In this document: positions 9,589-15,849 of the stretch, piece by piece
Numbering within the stretch: position 1 is the stretch's first letter
How the letters are laid out: each line of letters starts with the position of its first letter
Assembly (NCBI RefSeq): GCF_000424385.1
Contig: NZ_AUJU01000001.1
Coordinates: 304,725-368,724, forward strand
DNA length: 64,000 nucleotides
Direction: 5' to 3'
From: Butyrivibrio sp. LC3010
Lineage (GTDB): Bacteria; Bacillota; Clostridia; Lachnospirales; Lachnospiraceae
Position numbers and translations under genes: made by a program
The notes under the pieces: model-generated
The model's database searches: none
Told to the model about the DNA's origin: nothing
The model's input: the letters and a program-made list of their open reading frames with translations, nothing else

Positions 9589-9721
9589 CTTTGCCATGGA
9601 TGAAGAGGGCAAGTTCCCTAAGAGACTGAAAAAGGGTGTGCTTTCGGAGGATGGCATTTACAATATGCTTGAAAGAAACAAGGAGTTAATGAATATACTG
9701 GATGGATTTGATATGCCATAG
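9572..9721 (+). pseudogene. 3' fragment of a DUF4298 gene
   Basis: Forty-nine codons (QQWKDDFAMDEEGKFPKRLKKG...) closely match the C-terminus of the complete gene at 32077-32628, in a frame different from the dehydrogenase. No start codon or 5' part is present. It is a deletion or recombination scar. Confidence 0.85.
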
Positions 9722-9810
9722 GCTATTACGCAAAAGAGGGCTTTGAAGTAGTGTCAGAGCCATTTATGGAGGATAGGATTCCGCATGTTAAGATGGAGAG
9801 AGAATTGTGA
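9719..9810 (+). pseudogene. C-terminal fragment of a GNAT acetyltransferase (ElaA-like)
   Basis: The frame from about 9719 reads GYYAKEGFEVVSEPFMEDRI followed by PHVKMEREL, the standard end of a small GNAT protein (YxxxGFE...F.E.GIPH..M). The acetyl-CoA-binding part is missing. Its TGA overlaps the GTG start of the next gene, so translational coupling may be inherited from the intact gene. Confidence 0.75.
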
Positions 9811-10463
9811 TAAGAAGATTTAAAGAGCCAGCTGGACGATACCTGACAAAGATAATTGGGCAGGACAGATTTGCTTTTGCAATGACAGATACTTCGGATT
9901 TATATGATTTGATAGAATGGGCAAAAAGGGGAGGATATCAAGGCTCTAACATACAGTTTTACGACTTTACAAATGGTAATGTATATAGACCATTTGAGAA
10001 GAAACGAGATGTCATCTACGCAGATCCGGCATATTTTGATGGCTTTTATTATATATTACAGGGTGATTATGCAGACAAAAAAGTAAGACTTTATAAATAC
10101 ATGCCAGAAGAAGTTCTAGAATTGATTACTGAGTTGAACCTGGATGAAGTAGATCTTTTTAATATGAGGCTTGCAGGAGACAAAATTCATATTATAAGTC
10201 AAGGACGGGGAATGTTTAACTGTTACTATCCAGAAAAGTTTAGTTTTTCTATTGAACCTAACGAAACTGTAACACTTGTAGAAGAAGGTAAGGTTTATAT
10301 TGATGCTTGGATAGAAGAGGGCTGGGATGATGAAAATGATTGTGCAACTGATGATTATAAGTATTATGGAAAAGTAATTGTCAAAGATTTTCAGGGAAAT
10401 GTCATTTCAGAAGAAATAGGGTCGTTATATCAAGGGCAGGATGGAACCTGGTGGATAGCATAA
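9807..10463 (+). CDS. Hypothetical protein, 218 residues
   Basis: A GTG start overlaps the stop of the GNAT remnant (GTGA) and has GGAGAG upstream. The protein is acidic and rich in aromatic residues (several YY, FYY and WW pairs), without signal peptide or membrane helix. I do not recognise the family. The C-terminal third alternates beta strands (GKVIVKDFQGNVISEEIG). It ends just before a hairpin shared with the convergent regulator gene. Confidence 0.7.
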   Translation: MIRRFKEPAGRYLTKIIGQDRFAFAMTDTSDLYDLIEWAKRGGYQGSNIQFYDFTNGNVYRPFEKKRDVIYADPAYFDGFYYILQGDYADKKVRLYKYMPEEVLELITELNLDEVDLFNMRLAGDKIHIISQGRGMFNCYYPEKFSFSIEPNETVTLVEEGKVYIDAWIEEGWDDENDCATDDYKYYGKVIVKDFQGNVISEEIGSLYQGQDGTWWIA

Positions 10464-10468
10464 AAAAT

Positions 10469-10487
10469 GCCCGCTCATCCAGCGGGC
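10469..10487 (-). terminator. Terminator for the minus-strand XRE gene
   Basis: Perfect hairpin GCCCGCT-CATCC-AGCGGGC; the T tract follows only on the minus strand. Confidence 0.8.
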
Positions 10488-10502
10488 TGATGTACAAAGC
10501 GA

Positions 10503-10739
10503 TTATTCAGTTTTAGTTGCTTCAGCTTCTTCCGTCGCCACTGGAAATACTTCCTGTACCAGCAGATTGAAGTAGGCTGAGATCCTATAAGCATAGTCCA
10601 AGGAAACGTTCTGCTCGCCATTTTCTATCATGCTGATAGTACGCCTGCTGATTCCAAGTTCGTCTGCCAGTTTATTCTGGCTGAGCTTATTCTTTTTACG
10701 AAGGTCATAGAGTTTGTTGGAATAAGACAAATCTTTCAA
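10503..10739 (-). CDS. Small XRE-family HTH regulator
   Basis: Seventy-eight residues from a TTG start with GAGGAG nine bases upstream. The whole protein is one XRE helix-turn-helix (LRKKNKLSQNKLADELGISRRTISMIENGEQ) of the type used by small chromosomal or mobile-element repressors. It lies beside the S24 repressor and ends at its own terminator. Confidence 0.88.
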   Translation of the reverse strand: MKDLSYSNKLYDLRKKNKLSQNKLADELGISRRTISMIENGEQNVSLDYAYRISAYFNLLVQEVFPVATEEAEATKTE

Positions 10740-10820
10740 AACATCATCTCCTCTCGGTAATAGTTAAAGCCTTTCTGACAAGTACCATGATACCAAAAGG
10801 AGTGTCCTATATTGCGGACA

Positions 10821-11525
10821 CTAATCGATAGCAAGCTTGCCAAATATTTTGAATGTACTGTATTCGCCTATGGGAAGTGGCTTATACTTTGTGTTTAATG
10901 ATTGAAGGAAGCTACCAGCTGCTTTCACAATATATTTTTTGAAATAAGTTTTTCCATCCAGGTAAAAGAGTCCGATATCTCCGGAATCAAGACATTCTGT
11001 CTGTTCAAACCAAACCAGTTGTCCGTCTTTGAAAGTGGGTTCCATACTATCCCCGTCAAGGTAAACACCAAAGCTGGCTTTTCTTGGAACATAATCATGG
11101 ATTTCAACTTCTTCAAAGTTATCATCATCAATAAAGTTGCCGGTTCCGGCAGATGCTGTAAACAGTGAGACTTTCATAATGCGGGACTGAAAATCGATAA
11201 TGTCAGTAGTCTGCTTCTGGTAATCTCCGGACTTTTTCAAAAGCTCAATGTAATCAAGAGCTTTCTTCACACCTTCATCGTTCAGATCCTTGAAGGGATC
11301 ATTCGGATTTTTTCCGATAAACTCTGTATAAATGTCATTGATGCCAAGTATTTCGCATAGTGCAAGTAGGGTATCAGCAGACGGTATACTGTTTCTCTTT
11401 TCCCAGGCGCTGACAGCTGCATTTTTGATATGGATATCATACTTTTCTAATGCGGATGCAATGTCTATCTGGGACATCTTTCTGTTTTTTCTGTGTAATG
11501 CAATTACTTCACCGATATTCTTCAT
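10821..11525 (-). CDS. XRE-S24 repressor, LexA/CI-like
   Basis: Start placed at 11525, where AGAGG precedes the ATG; the longer frame adds residues without a motif. The N-terminus is an XRE domain (HRKNRKMSQIDIASALEKYDI). The C-terminal half is an S24 peptidase-like domain with the nucleophile serine in GDSMEPTF, the general-base lysine in the KTYFKKY region, and an Ala-Gly bond in TASAGTG between the domains that fits self-cleavage. This is the layout of phage and mobile-element repressors that break down after DNA damage. It marks the left part of an acquired region. Confidence 0.87.
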   Translation of the reverse strand: MKNIGEVIALHRKNRKMSQIDIASALEKYDIHIKNAAVSAWEKRNSIPSADTLLALCEILGINDIYTEFIGKNPNDPFKDLNDEGVKKALDYIELLKKSGDYQKQTTDIIDFQSRIMKVSLFTASAGTGNFIDDDNFEEVEIHDYVPRKASFGVYLDGDSMEPTFKDGQLVWFEQTECLDSGDIGLFYLDGKTYFKKYIVKAAGSFLQSLNTKYKPLPIGEYSTFKIFGKLAID

Positions 11526-11795
11526 GGTCTGCCTCTTTTCTGTCATTGGTGGTATCAAATCTCTGTATAAGAATATACCATGTGAAGCTGCTTGTTTCAA
11601 TGAAAATCAAATATAATTACAAAAGTGTGATATATAGTAGCCTTGAATTGTAATCAAAATAGAATTATATTTATCTATGTCGGGAGGCGAAACGCAGACA
11701 GCACGGCCTGGTGCATTCGGAACTTGTCTGCAGCATTTGGGGAATTTTGGAGGAAATGAACATATGGTAAAGGATGTTTATATGCGTAGGGGGAC

Positions 11796-11993
11796 ATGAA
11801 GCATCCACCTTCTGCGCATGGATTAGAGGACCTATTTAAGCTGCTCGGACCTCGGAGGATTATAGTCAGCTTAACGAGACAACTTAATAATCAGAAATTC
11901 TCAATAACTTGTAAAGGTGACTTTCCCTTTCCTTTTCAAGCTGTTATTCAAAACATTGAATTGGAGGTGACAGGTCTATATGCAGGAAGTTGA
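11796..11993 (+). CDS. Small hypothetical protein, 65 residues
   Basis: An AGGGGG motif precedes the ATG. An 11-codon ORF with its own GGAGG (11764-11799) ends with TGA overlapping this ATG, as in translational coupling, and the 3' end overlaps the next start by 14 bases. No domain is recognised. It could be non-coding; the support is only the signal layout. Confidence 0.35.
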   Translation: MKHPPSAHGLEDLFKLLGPRRIIVSLTRQLNNQKFSITCKGDFPFPFQAVIQNIELEVTGLYAGS

Positions 11994-12186
11994 GTTTTAT
12001 TGCAAGAAGTGTCGTAAGAGCATGAAGATGTCTTACACACTTACAGGAGATAAGGATGCTCCGGCCATGAATGGGATCAGCATCCGGTGCCATACACATA
12101 AGTGCACCAGAGTATTAACCCTCAAGAATTTTACAGAGGGAAAAATAATACAGAGAGCGGAAGCTTCAGGCAGATGCTATCTGTGA
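11980..12186 (+). CDS. Small zinc-ribbon-like protein
   Basis: Sixty-eight residues with paired cysteines CKKC near the N-terminus and CHTHKC in the middle, a likely zinc-binding fold. GGAGGTG lies upstream. Function unknown; small cysteine-pair proteins of this kind are common next to mobile-element regulators. Confidence 0.55.
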   Translation: MQEVEFYCKKCRKSMKMSYTLTGDKDAPAMNGISIRCHTHKCTRVLTLKNFTEGKIIQRAEASGRCYL

Positions 12187-12364
12187 ATTGACTTAGAATA
12201 CAGGCGCGGACTTCCGTGCATAACATGACAATTAAATTAGGGCATCATGATATGGGGGCATGACCCACCGCGGACGCATGATAAGAAATCAGTTAAAGGC
12301 TGAGTCTTATTATGTGTCCTTTTCTTTTACCTTTTTCTGGTCTCAGCCCGGAAAGAGGGAGAAG

Positions 12365-12697
12365 ATGAATACAACACTTAAAGAGGAAACACTTGGACAG
12401 AGACTTAAGGCAGCAAGGATCAGGAAGAACATGACACAGGAAGAGCTTGCTGAAGCAATGCTCACAACAAAGAGTATGATTTCTTATTATGAGAATGACC
12501 ATGGCGATATGAAACAGAGCATGATTGCAGAGTTCGCTGATGTTCTTGGGACTACAGTTGAATACCTTATCTGTGGAGTTATCAAGGCCCCGGAGCTGGA
12601 TGCGGATTCTGTTGAGCTTCTTAAGCTGTTTGGGGCTATGGATGAAAAGACCAAGCAGATTATGCTGGTTCAGATGAGGGCTGTTGCAAAGATCTGA
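12365..12697 (+). CDS. XRE-family HTH regulator
   Basis: The ATG at 12365 is preceded by AGAGGGAGAAG, better than the longer frame from 12260. The 110-residue protein has a clear XRE domain (LGQRLKAARIRKNMTQEELAEAML...SYYEN) and a short helical tail. It is the last gene before the first tRNA module and could control it, but no direct evidence shows this. Confidence 0.85.
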   Translation: MNTTLKEETLGQRLKAARIRKNMTQEELAEAMLTTKSMISYYENDHGDMKQSMIAEFADVLGTTVEYLICGVIKAPELDADSVELLKLFGAMDEKTKQIMLVQMRAVAKI

Positions 12698-12718
12698 CCG
12701 ATTATTTTATACTACAAA

Positions 12719-12724
12719 TATAAT
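12719..12724 (+). promoter_or_regulatory. Candidate -10 box of tRNA module 1
   Basis: TATAAT at 12719-12724, about 90 bases before the module 1 leader ORF. The -35 match is poor (CTGACC-like at 12694), so the assignment is tentative. Confidence 0.4.
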
Positions 12725-12812
12725 GACAACTAATCTTACCGGTGTTATCATTCGATATATAAGAGAGATAAGCGGAGCAGATAAGAGCTCCCGGAAAGGA
12801 AAAGAAAGAGAC

Positions 12813-12965
12813 ATGACAACAGTGAATCGCAATTATTGCCTCTATAGCGAAAGTTATGAATCATCACTCCAGAGCAAATCAGAGTGGATGTTTAATTTCA
12901 TGCGCTCATTTAAGGATAGGCAAATGCGAGAAAATGTTGTTTTGGCTAAGAACCGGATAGTATAG
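12813..12965 (+). CDS. Putative leader peptide of tRNA module 1 (S/Y/E/L/W-rich)
   Basis: A 50-codon ORF with a purine-rich AAAGAG just upstream of the ATG. Residues 8-25 contain 15 Ser, Tyr, Glu, Leu or Trp out of 18, the same five amino acids whose tRNAs follow in this block. The codons include TCA and AGC/AGT (both Ser isoacceptors encoded downstream), GAA and GAG (both Glu isoacceptors), CTC, TAT and TGG. The 3' part of the ORF can pair with the terminator that follows: TTTAAGG 12909-12915 with CCTTAGA 13012-13018, and GCAAATG 12920-12926 with TGTTTGC 12995-13001. This is the geometry of a transcription-attenuation leader. The peptide itself probably has no other role. Confidence 0.6.
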   Translation: MTTVNRNYCLYSESYESSLQSKSEWMFNFMRSFKDRQMRENVVLAKNRIV

Positions 12966-13004
12966 AGACCGGATCGGAAGCTTATAGATAAACATGTTTG
13001 CGTA

Positions 13005-13039
13005 CCGCTTACCTTAGATGAAAAGGCAAGCGGTTTTTC
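13005..13039 (+). terminator. Intrinsic terminator (attenuator) of tRNA module 1
   Basis: Hairpin CCGCTTaCCTT / AAGGcAAGCGG followed by TTTTT. It lies between the leader ORF and the first tRNA, leaving only 16 bases for a separate promoter, so the tRNAs are probably reached by read-through. Confidence 0.85.
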
Positions 13040-13055
13040 TTTTGCCTCAAAATAT

Positions 13056-13139
13056 GCAGAGTTGGCTCAATTGGTACAGCATCGGTCTTGAAAACCGACA
13101 TTCCTCACGGATATCTGGGTTCGAATCCCAGGCTCTGCG
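13056..13139 (+). tRNA. tRNA-Ser(TGA)
   Basis: Class II cloverleaf with acceptor GCAGAGT / GCTCTGC, anticodon loop CTTGAAA, a long variable arm and T-loop TTCGAAT. No encoded CCA. Confidence 0.93.
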
Positions 13140-13143
13140 CTAT

Positions 13144-13215
13144 AGATTCGTGGTGTAATTGGCAGCACAGCAGTCTCCAAAACTGTTAGTCCGGGTTCAA
13201 GTCCTGGCGGGTCTG
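13144..13215 (+). tRNA. tRNA-Trp(CCA)
   Basis: Acceptor AGATTCG / CGGGTCT with G-U pairs, anticodon loop CTCCAAA, discriminator G as expected for Trp. No encoded CCA; five bases after the Ser tRNA. Confidence 0.9.
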
Positions 13216-13219
13216 TTTT

Positions 13220-13398
13220 GCACGAGTGGCGAAGTTGGTAGACGCACCTGATTTAGGGCTCAAAGCGTCCGGGGGACGCTTGTTCTGAGCCGACCGAAAC
13301 GGAGTGGAGACAGGCGCGGCATGTGGGTTCGATCTACGTTCTACTTCGGTCGGTGCTAAGCGCACATCCCCTGGATGTGCAGCACCCCACCTCGTGTA
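13220..13398 (+). tRNA. Interrupted tRNA-Leu(TAG)-like gene with two structured insertions
   Basis: The outer parts are a Leu tRNA: acceptor GCACGAG (13220-13226) / CTCGTGT (13391-13397), a Leu-type D-arm, and anticodon 5' strand plus loop CCTGATTTAGG with TAG at 13254-13256. The total of 179 bases is twice normal. Two insertions are visible: a hairpin at 13257-13291 starting in the anticodon loop, and a hairpin at 13352-13386 between T-loop TTCGATC and the 3' T-stem CCAC. Adjacent segments GACCGAA (13292-13298) and TTCGGTC (13345-13351) can pair with each other. The 3' anticodon strand is uncertain (CAGG at 13311). It could be an intron-bearing tRNA or a tRNA broken by palindromic inserts. 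Confidence 0.6.
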
Positions 13399-13427
13399 CT
13401 TGGCCAGAGGCCAGAAAGGAGTCGGAA

Positions 13428-13685
13428 ATGACACAGAATATTCCAGCGATCGATATGGTCGCCACGGGACAGAGAATTACAGATTTAAGAGTGGCAGCCG
13501 GTATGTCTGTGAGGGATTTACAGGATGTGTTCGGTTTTGCTACTCCACAGGCGATTTACAAGTGGCAGCACGGAACTGCCATGCCAACACTGGACAATTT
13601 AGTCGTATTAGCAGCTGTTTTAGGTGTTGCTATGGATGACATTATCGTAGTCGAAGGGGAATGGCTTTATTCAATAAGCGCATGA
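13428..13685 (+). CDS. Very small XRE-like HTH protein within tRNA module 1
   Basis: AAAGGAG precedes the ATG at 13428. The 85-residue protein consists of an N-terminal leader and one HTH (GQRITDLRVAAGMSVRDLQDVFGF...AIYKWQHG) followed by LDNLVVLAAVLGVAMDDIIV. It is clearly related to the genes at 14490 and 15439. It is embedded between tRNA-Leu and tRNA-Glu with short gaps, so its mRNA and the tRNAs are probably one transcript cut by tRNA-processing enzymes. Its target is unknown; the tRNA operons themselves are the obvious candidate. Confidence 0.85.
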   Translation: MTQNIPAIDMVATGQRITDLRVAAGMSVRDLQDVFGFATPQAIYKWQHGTAMPTLDNLVVLAAVLGVAMDDIIVVEGEWLYSISA

Positions 13686-13723
13686 ACTGAATATAGATTG
13701 CAGGCGTTAAAGTGCCTGCGTAT

Positions 13724-13797
13724 GGTCCCATAGTCTAATGGTTTAGGACGCTGGCCTTTCACGTCAGAGATACCGGGTTCAAGTCCCGTTGGGATCA
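13724..13797 (+). tRNA. tRNA-Glu(TTC)
   Basis: Acceptor GGTCCCA / TGGGATC, anticodon loop CTTTCAC, T-loop TTCAAGT. No CCA. Confidence 0.93.
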
Positions 13798-13801
13798 CTG
13801 T

Positions 13802-13875
13802 GGCTTCTTGGTCTAATTGGTAAGGACGTCAGCCTCTCAAGCTGGAAATGTCGGGTTCGAGTCCCGCAGGAGCTA
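13802..13875 (+). tRNA. tRNA-Glu(CTC)
   Basis: Acceptor GGCTTCT / AGGAGCT with wobble pairs, anticodon loop CTCTCAA, T-loop TTCGAGT. Starts four bases after the previous tRNA. Reads GAG only; no CCA. Confidence 0.88.
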
Positions 13876-13879
13876 TTAT

Positions 13880-13963
13880 GGGTGGGTATGCCTAGCAGCG
13901 AGGGCAAGGGTCTGTAAAACCCCCACATCAGAAACATCGCAGGTGCAACTCCTGCTCCCCCCA
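13880..13963 (+). tRNA. tRNA-Tyr(GTA), copy 1
   Basis: Class II form with anticodon loop CTGTAAA and a medium-long variable arm. The acceptor GGGTGGG / TCCCCCC has one T-C mismatch, and the T-loop TGCAACT is slightly unusual. No CCA. Confidence 0.85.
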
Positions 13964-13967
13964 CTAT

Positions 13968-14056
13968 GTTTGCGTGACCGAGATGGCTTATGGTATCGCT
14001 CTGCTAAAGCGAAGCACGGCTAAACTGTGCCGAAGGTTCGAATCCTTCCGCAAACG
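13968..14056 (+). tRNA. tRNA-Ser(GCT)
   Basis: Perfect acceptor GTTTGCG / CGCAAAC, anticodon loop CTGCTAA, long variable arm, T-loop TTCGAAT. No CCA. Confidence 0.93.
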
Positions 14057-14060
14057 CTCC

Positions 14061-14143
14061 GGGTAGGTATGCCTAGTGGCGAAGGCAGGGGTCTGTAAAA
14101 CCCTGACAAGGAAACACCGTGAGTTCGAGTCTCACCCTGCCCA
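14061..14143 (+). tRNA. tRNA-Tyr(GTA), copy 2
   Basis: Acceptor GGGTAGG / CCTGCCC, anticodon loop CTGTAAA, class II variable arm, T-loop TTCGAGT. A diverged second Tyr gene in the same block, better paired than copy 1. No CCA. Confidence 0.92.
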
Positions 14144-14147
14144 CTTA

Positions 14148-14166
14148 AGTGTCATCTGATGACACT
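14148..14166. repeat. Perfect 19-base palindrome between tRNA modules 1 and 2
   Basis: AGTGTCATC-T-GATGACACT just after the last tRNA of module 1 and about 110 bases before the module 2 leader. It has no T tract, so it may be an operator or a processing hairpin. The likely module 2 promoter lies just downstream (GATAAT at 14189). Confidence 0.5.
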
Positions 14167-14256
14167 ATACAAATAGGTCCGACAGGGCGATAATACTAAC
14201 AGAACAAAGATATGGAGCTGCGAGGAGCAGTAGAAAGTTAAGAGGATTTATTGTAA

Positions 14257-14385
14257 ATGTACTACGTAACTATCAACAAGCAATTTAATAACAAACAGTT
14301 TATGCAGTTCTGCAAAAATCAGAAGTGCTTTGTTAGTTATGCAAATTGCAAGTTGGTGGAAAGTGGTCCAGGATATGCCAAATGA
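14257..14385 (+). CDS. Putative leader peptide of tRNA module 2 (N/K/Q/F/M/C only)
   Basis: A 42-codon ORF with AGAGGA about ten bases before the ATG. Residues 7-25 read NKQFNNKQFMQFCKNQKCF: all 19 are amino acids whose tRNAs make up the block that follows (Gln, Cys, Phe, Lys, Asn, Met). Codons CAA and CAG, and AAA and AAG, are all used, matching the two Gln and two Lys isoacceptors downstream. Past these codons, TTGCAAG 14346-14352 and AAGTGGT 14361-14367 can pair with CTTGCAA 14442-14448 and GCCACTT 14433-14439 of the terminator. A ribosome held on the N/K/Q/F codons would leave these free; one at the stop codon would cover the second. Confidence 0.65.
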   Translation: MYYVTINKQFNNKQFMQFCKNQKCFVSYANCKLVESGPGYAK

Positions 14386-14433
14386 TGGATGATCCGGAGC
14401 ATTAAGAATAAATGAGGTCATTGAGATCTGTAG

Positions 14434-14465
14434 CCACTTAGCTTGCAAGAGTTAAGTGGTTTTTT
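14434..14465 (+). terminator. Intrinsic terminator (attenuator) of tRNA module 2
   Basis: Hairpin CCACTTA / TAAGTGG with a 12-base loop, then TTTTTT. Located 48 bases after the leader stop and 24 bases before the HTH gene. Confidence 0.85.
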
Positions 14466-14489
14466 AATGCGAAAAAGGAGAATGGAAGA

Positions 14490-14711
14490 ATGGATTATCC
14501 AGTAATTGATATTGAAGGAACAGGAATTAGGATTAGGAAACTGATCAGAGAGAGCGGACATACAGTGCCAGAGGTTTCTGAGTACCTGGGAGCAAGCACA
14601 TCCCTTGTATATAGATATCTGCGAGGGGAAGTGCTTCCAAGCATAGATAGGATTGTAGCGCTTTCAGTTTATCTGGAAGTTCCGATTGATGACATAATTG
14701 CAGTCGATTAA
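14490..14711 (+). CDS. Very small XRE-like HTH protein within tRNA module 2
   Basis: Seventy-three residues with AAGGAG upstream. Same fold and end as the module 1 gene: GTGIRIRKLIRESGHTVPEV, then SLVYRYLRGEVLPSIDRIVALSVYLEVPIDDIIAVD. The stop is ten bases before tRNA-Gln, so gene and tRNAs must share a transcript. The shared terminal motif (PxxDxxVxLxxxLxVxxDDIIxV) marks one family. Confidence 0.85.
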   Translation: MDYPVIDIEGTGIRIRKLIRESGHTVPEVSEYLGASTSLVYRYLRGEVLPSIDRIVALSVYLEVPIDDIIAVD

Positions 14712-14721
14712 GACTGCGCGT

Positions 14722-14792
14722 TGCGGCATGGGGTAATGGTAGCCCACAGGATTTTGGTTCCGGTAATCTTGGTTCGATTCCAAGTGCCGTAG
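14722..14792 (+). tRNA. tRNA-Gln(TTG)
   Basis: Acceptor TGCGGCA / TGCCGTA, anticodon loop TTTTGGT, T-loop TTCGATT. One mismatch in the anticodon stem. No CCA. Confidence 0.9.
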
Positions 14793-14796
14793 TTAA

Positions 14797-14868
14797 GACA
14801 TGGTAGCCAAGCTGGAAAGGCAGCGGACTGCAACTCCGCCAACGTGGGTTCGAATCCCACCTATGTCT
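14797..14868 (+). tRNA. tRNA-Cys(GCA)
   Basis: Acceptor GACATGG / CTATGTC, anticodon loop CTGCAAC, T-arm GTGGG/CCCAC. No CCA. Confidence 0.92.
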
Positions 14869-14872
14869 CTTA

Positions 14873-14944
14873 GGGCTTGTAGCTCAACTGGTAGAGCTGG
14901 GGACTGAAAATCCCTGCGAGGTGGTTCGACCCCACCCGGGCCCA
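14873..14944 (+). tRNA. tRNA-Phe(GAA)
   Basis: Acceptor GGGCTTG / CGGGCCC with G-U pairs, anticodon loop CTGAAAA, T-loop TTCGACC. No CCA. Confidence 0.92.
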
Positions 14945-14948
14945 TTAT

Positions 14949-15020
14949 GCTTCCTTGGCAGAGCGGATATGCACCGGCCTTTTAAGCCGAGAGATGCGGG
15001 TTCAACCCCCGTGGGGAGCA
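14949..15020 (+). tRNA. tRNA-Lys(TTT)
   Basis: Acceptor GCTTCCT / GGGGAGC, anticodon loop CTTTTAA, T-loop TTCAACC. No CCA. Confidence 0.88.
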
Positions 15021-15024
15021 CTAA

Positions 15025-15097
15025 GCTGTTGTAGCTCAGTTGGAAGAGCAGTAGACTCTTAATCTGAAGGTCGTGGGTTCGAGCCCCACTAACAGCA
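15025..15097 (+). tRNA. tRNA-Lys(CTT)
   Basis: Acceptor GCTGTTG / TAACAGC, anticodon loop CTCTTAA, T-arm GTGGG/CCCAC. No CCA. Confidence 0.92.
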
Positions 15098-15101
15098 TTA
15101 T

Positions 15102-15174
15102 TGCGGTATAGCTCAATTGGTAGAGCACCTGACTCTGACTCAGGGCGTTGCAGGTTCGAGTCCTGCTACCGTAG
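15102..15174 (+). tRNA. tRNA-Gln(CTG)
   Basis: Acceptor TGCGGTA / TACCGTA, anticodon stem CCTGA/TCAGG with loop CTCTGAC, T-loop TTCGAGT. No CCA. Confidence 0.92.
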
Positions 15175-15178
15175 TTCT

Positions 15179-15251
15179 GGACACATAGCTCAATCGGCAG
15201 AGCGCCCGGCTGTTAACCGGGAGGTTGTGGGTTCGATTCCCTCTGTGTCCG
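15179..15251 (+). tRNA. tRNA-Asn(GTT)
   Basis: Acceptor GGACACA / TGTGTCC, anticodon stem CCCGG/CCGGG with loop CTGTTAA. One mismatch in the T-stem. No CCA. Confidence 0.92.
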
Positions 15252-15255
15252 CTAT

Positions 15256-15328
15256 TCCAGGATAGCGTGGGAGGTAGAGCATCCGCTTCATACGCGGAAG
15301 GTTATGGGATCATGGCCCATTCCTGGGA
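15256..15328 (+). tRNA. tRNA-Met(CAT)-like, degenerate T-loop
   Basis: Acceptor TCCAGGA / TCCTGGG and anticodon stem TCCGC/GCGGA with loop TTCATAC. The T-loop is ATCATGG instead of TTCRANY, and the D-arm is weak, so this copy may be decayed or specialised. No CCA. Confidence 0.75.
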
Positions 15329-15368
15329 CTCTTTTCCTATAGAGGTGCTTTGTAGATTAGCTATCCAA

Positions 15369-15385
15369 TTTATCAACCACGAGTT
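15369..15385 (+). repeat. 17-base direct repeat, copy 1
   Basis: TTTATCAACCACGAGTT occurs 41 bases after the last tRNA of module 2. An exact second copy is at 17483-17499, 38 bases after the last tRNA of module 3. Confidence 0.8.
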
Positions 15386-15438
15386 TATATACAATGAGAT
15401 AAATCTCCAATAAAATAAAAATAGAGGAGGCAATATCG

Positions 15439-15795
15439 ATGGATGATGGATATAGAAAAGTAATGGAGATCCTAGAAGCAAATAGATTTAGACACATGTT
15501 GGAGCCTTTGGATTACACTGTGTCTTGGGAAGAACCTGACAGGGTAAAAGGACTTGACCTTGAAGCTACAAAGAATAGAGTGTGCAATCTGATTAAAACA
15601 AAGGGATTAAAAGATAAGACCATTGCTGATAAATTGGGTATTACTCCGCAGGCTGTTAATAAATGGCGACATAAAGGATCTTTTTTTGTGATTGAAAACC
15701 TTTATATTCTCAGTGGCCTTCTGGGTGTAAGTGTTGATAATCTTTTAGTCCCTGTAGCCGTAAAGAAATGGGAAGTTTTGATTGAGAAAAGATGA
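15439..15795 (+). CDS. Small HTH protein with N-terminal extension, end of tRNA module 2
   Basis: GAGGAGG precedes the ATG. Of 118 residues, the last 75 form the same HTH family as the two genes inside the tRNA blocks (KNRVCNLIKTKGLKDKTIADKLGI...AVNKWRHKGSFFVIENLYILSGLLGVSVDNLLV). The first 45 residues are an extra segment of unknown role. The gene lies between the module 2 tRNAs and the phosphoesterase gene, on the same strand. Confidence 0.85.
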   Translation: MDDGYRKVMEILEANRFRHMLEPLDYTVSWEEPDRVKGLDLEATKNRVCNLIKTKGLKDKTIADKLGITPQAVNKWRHKGSFFVIENLYILSGLLGVSVDNLLVPVAVKKWEVLIEKR

Positions 15796-15849
15796 GAGCC
15801 CTAATGTTAGTGAAGCAATGAATCAGTTTGGAATAATCGGAGTTTTGAA

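Noticed and set aside
11764..11840. Possible fourth leader enriched in V/R/G/H/P, the amino acids missing from the array
   Set aside because: The residues are spread over two frames, no T-tailed terminator follows and no tRNA block is present; too weak to claim.
13257..13386. Group I intron in tRNA-Leu
   Set aside because: The inserts are about 50 bases each and lack the P, Q, R and S core elements.
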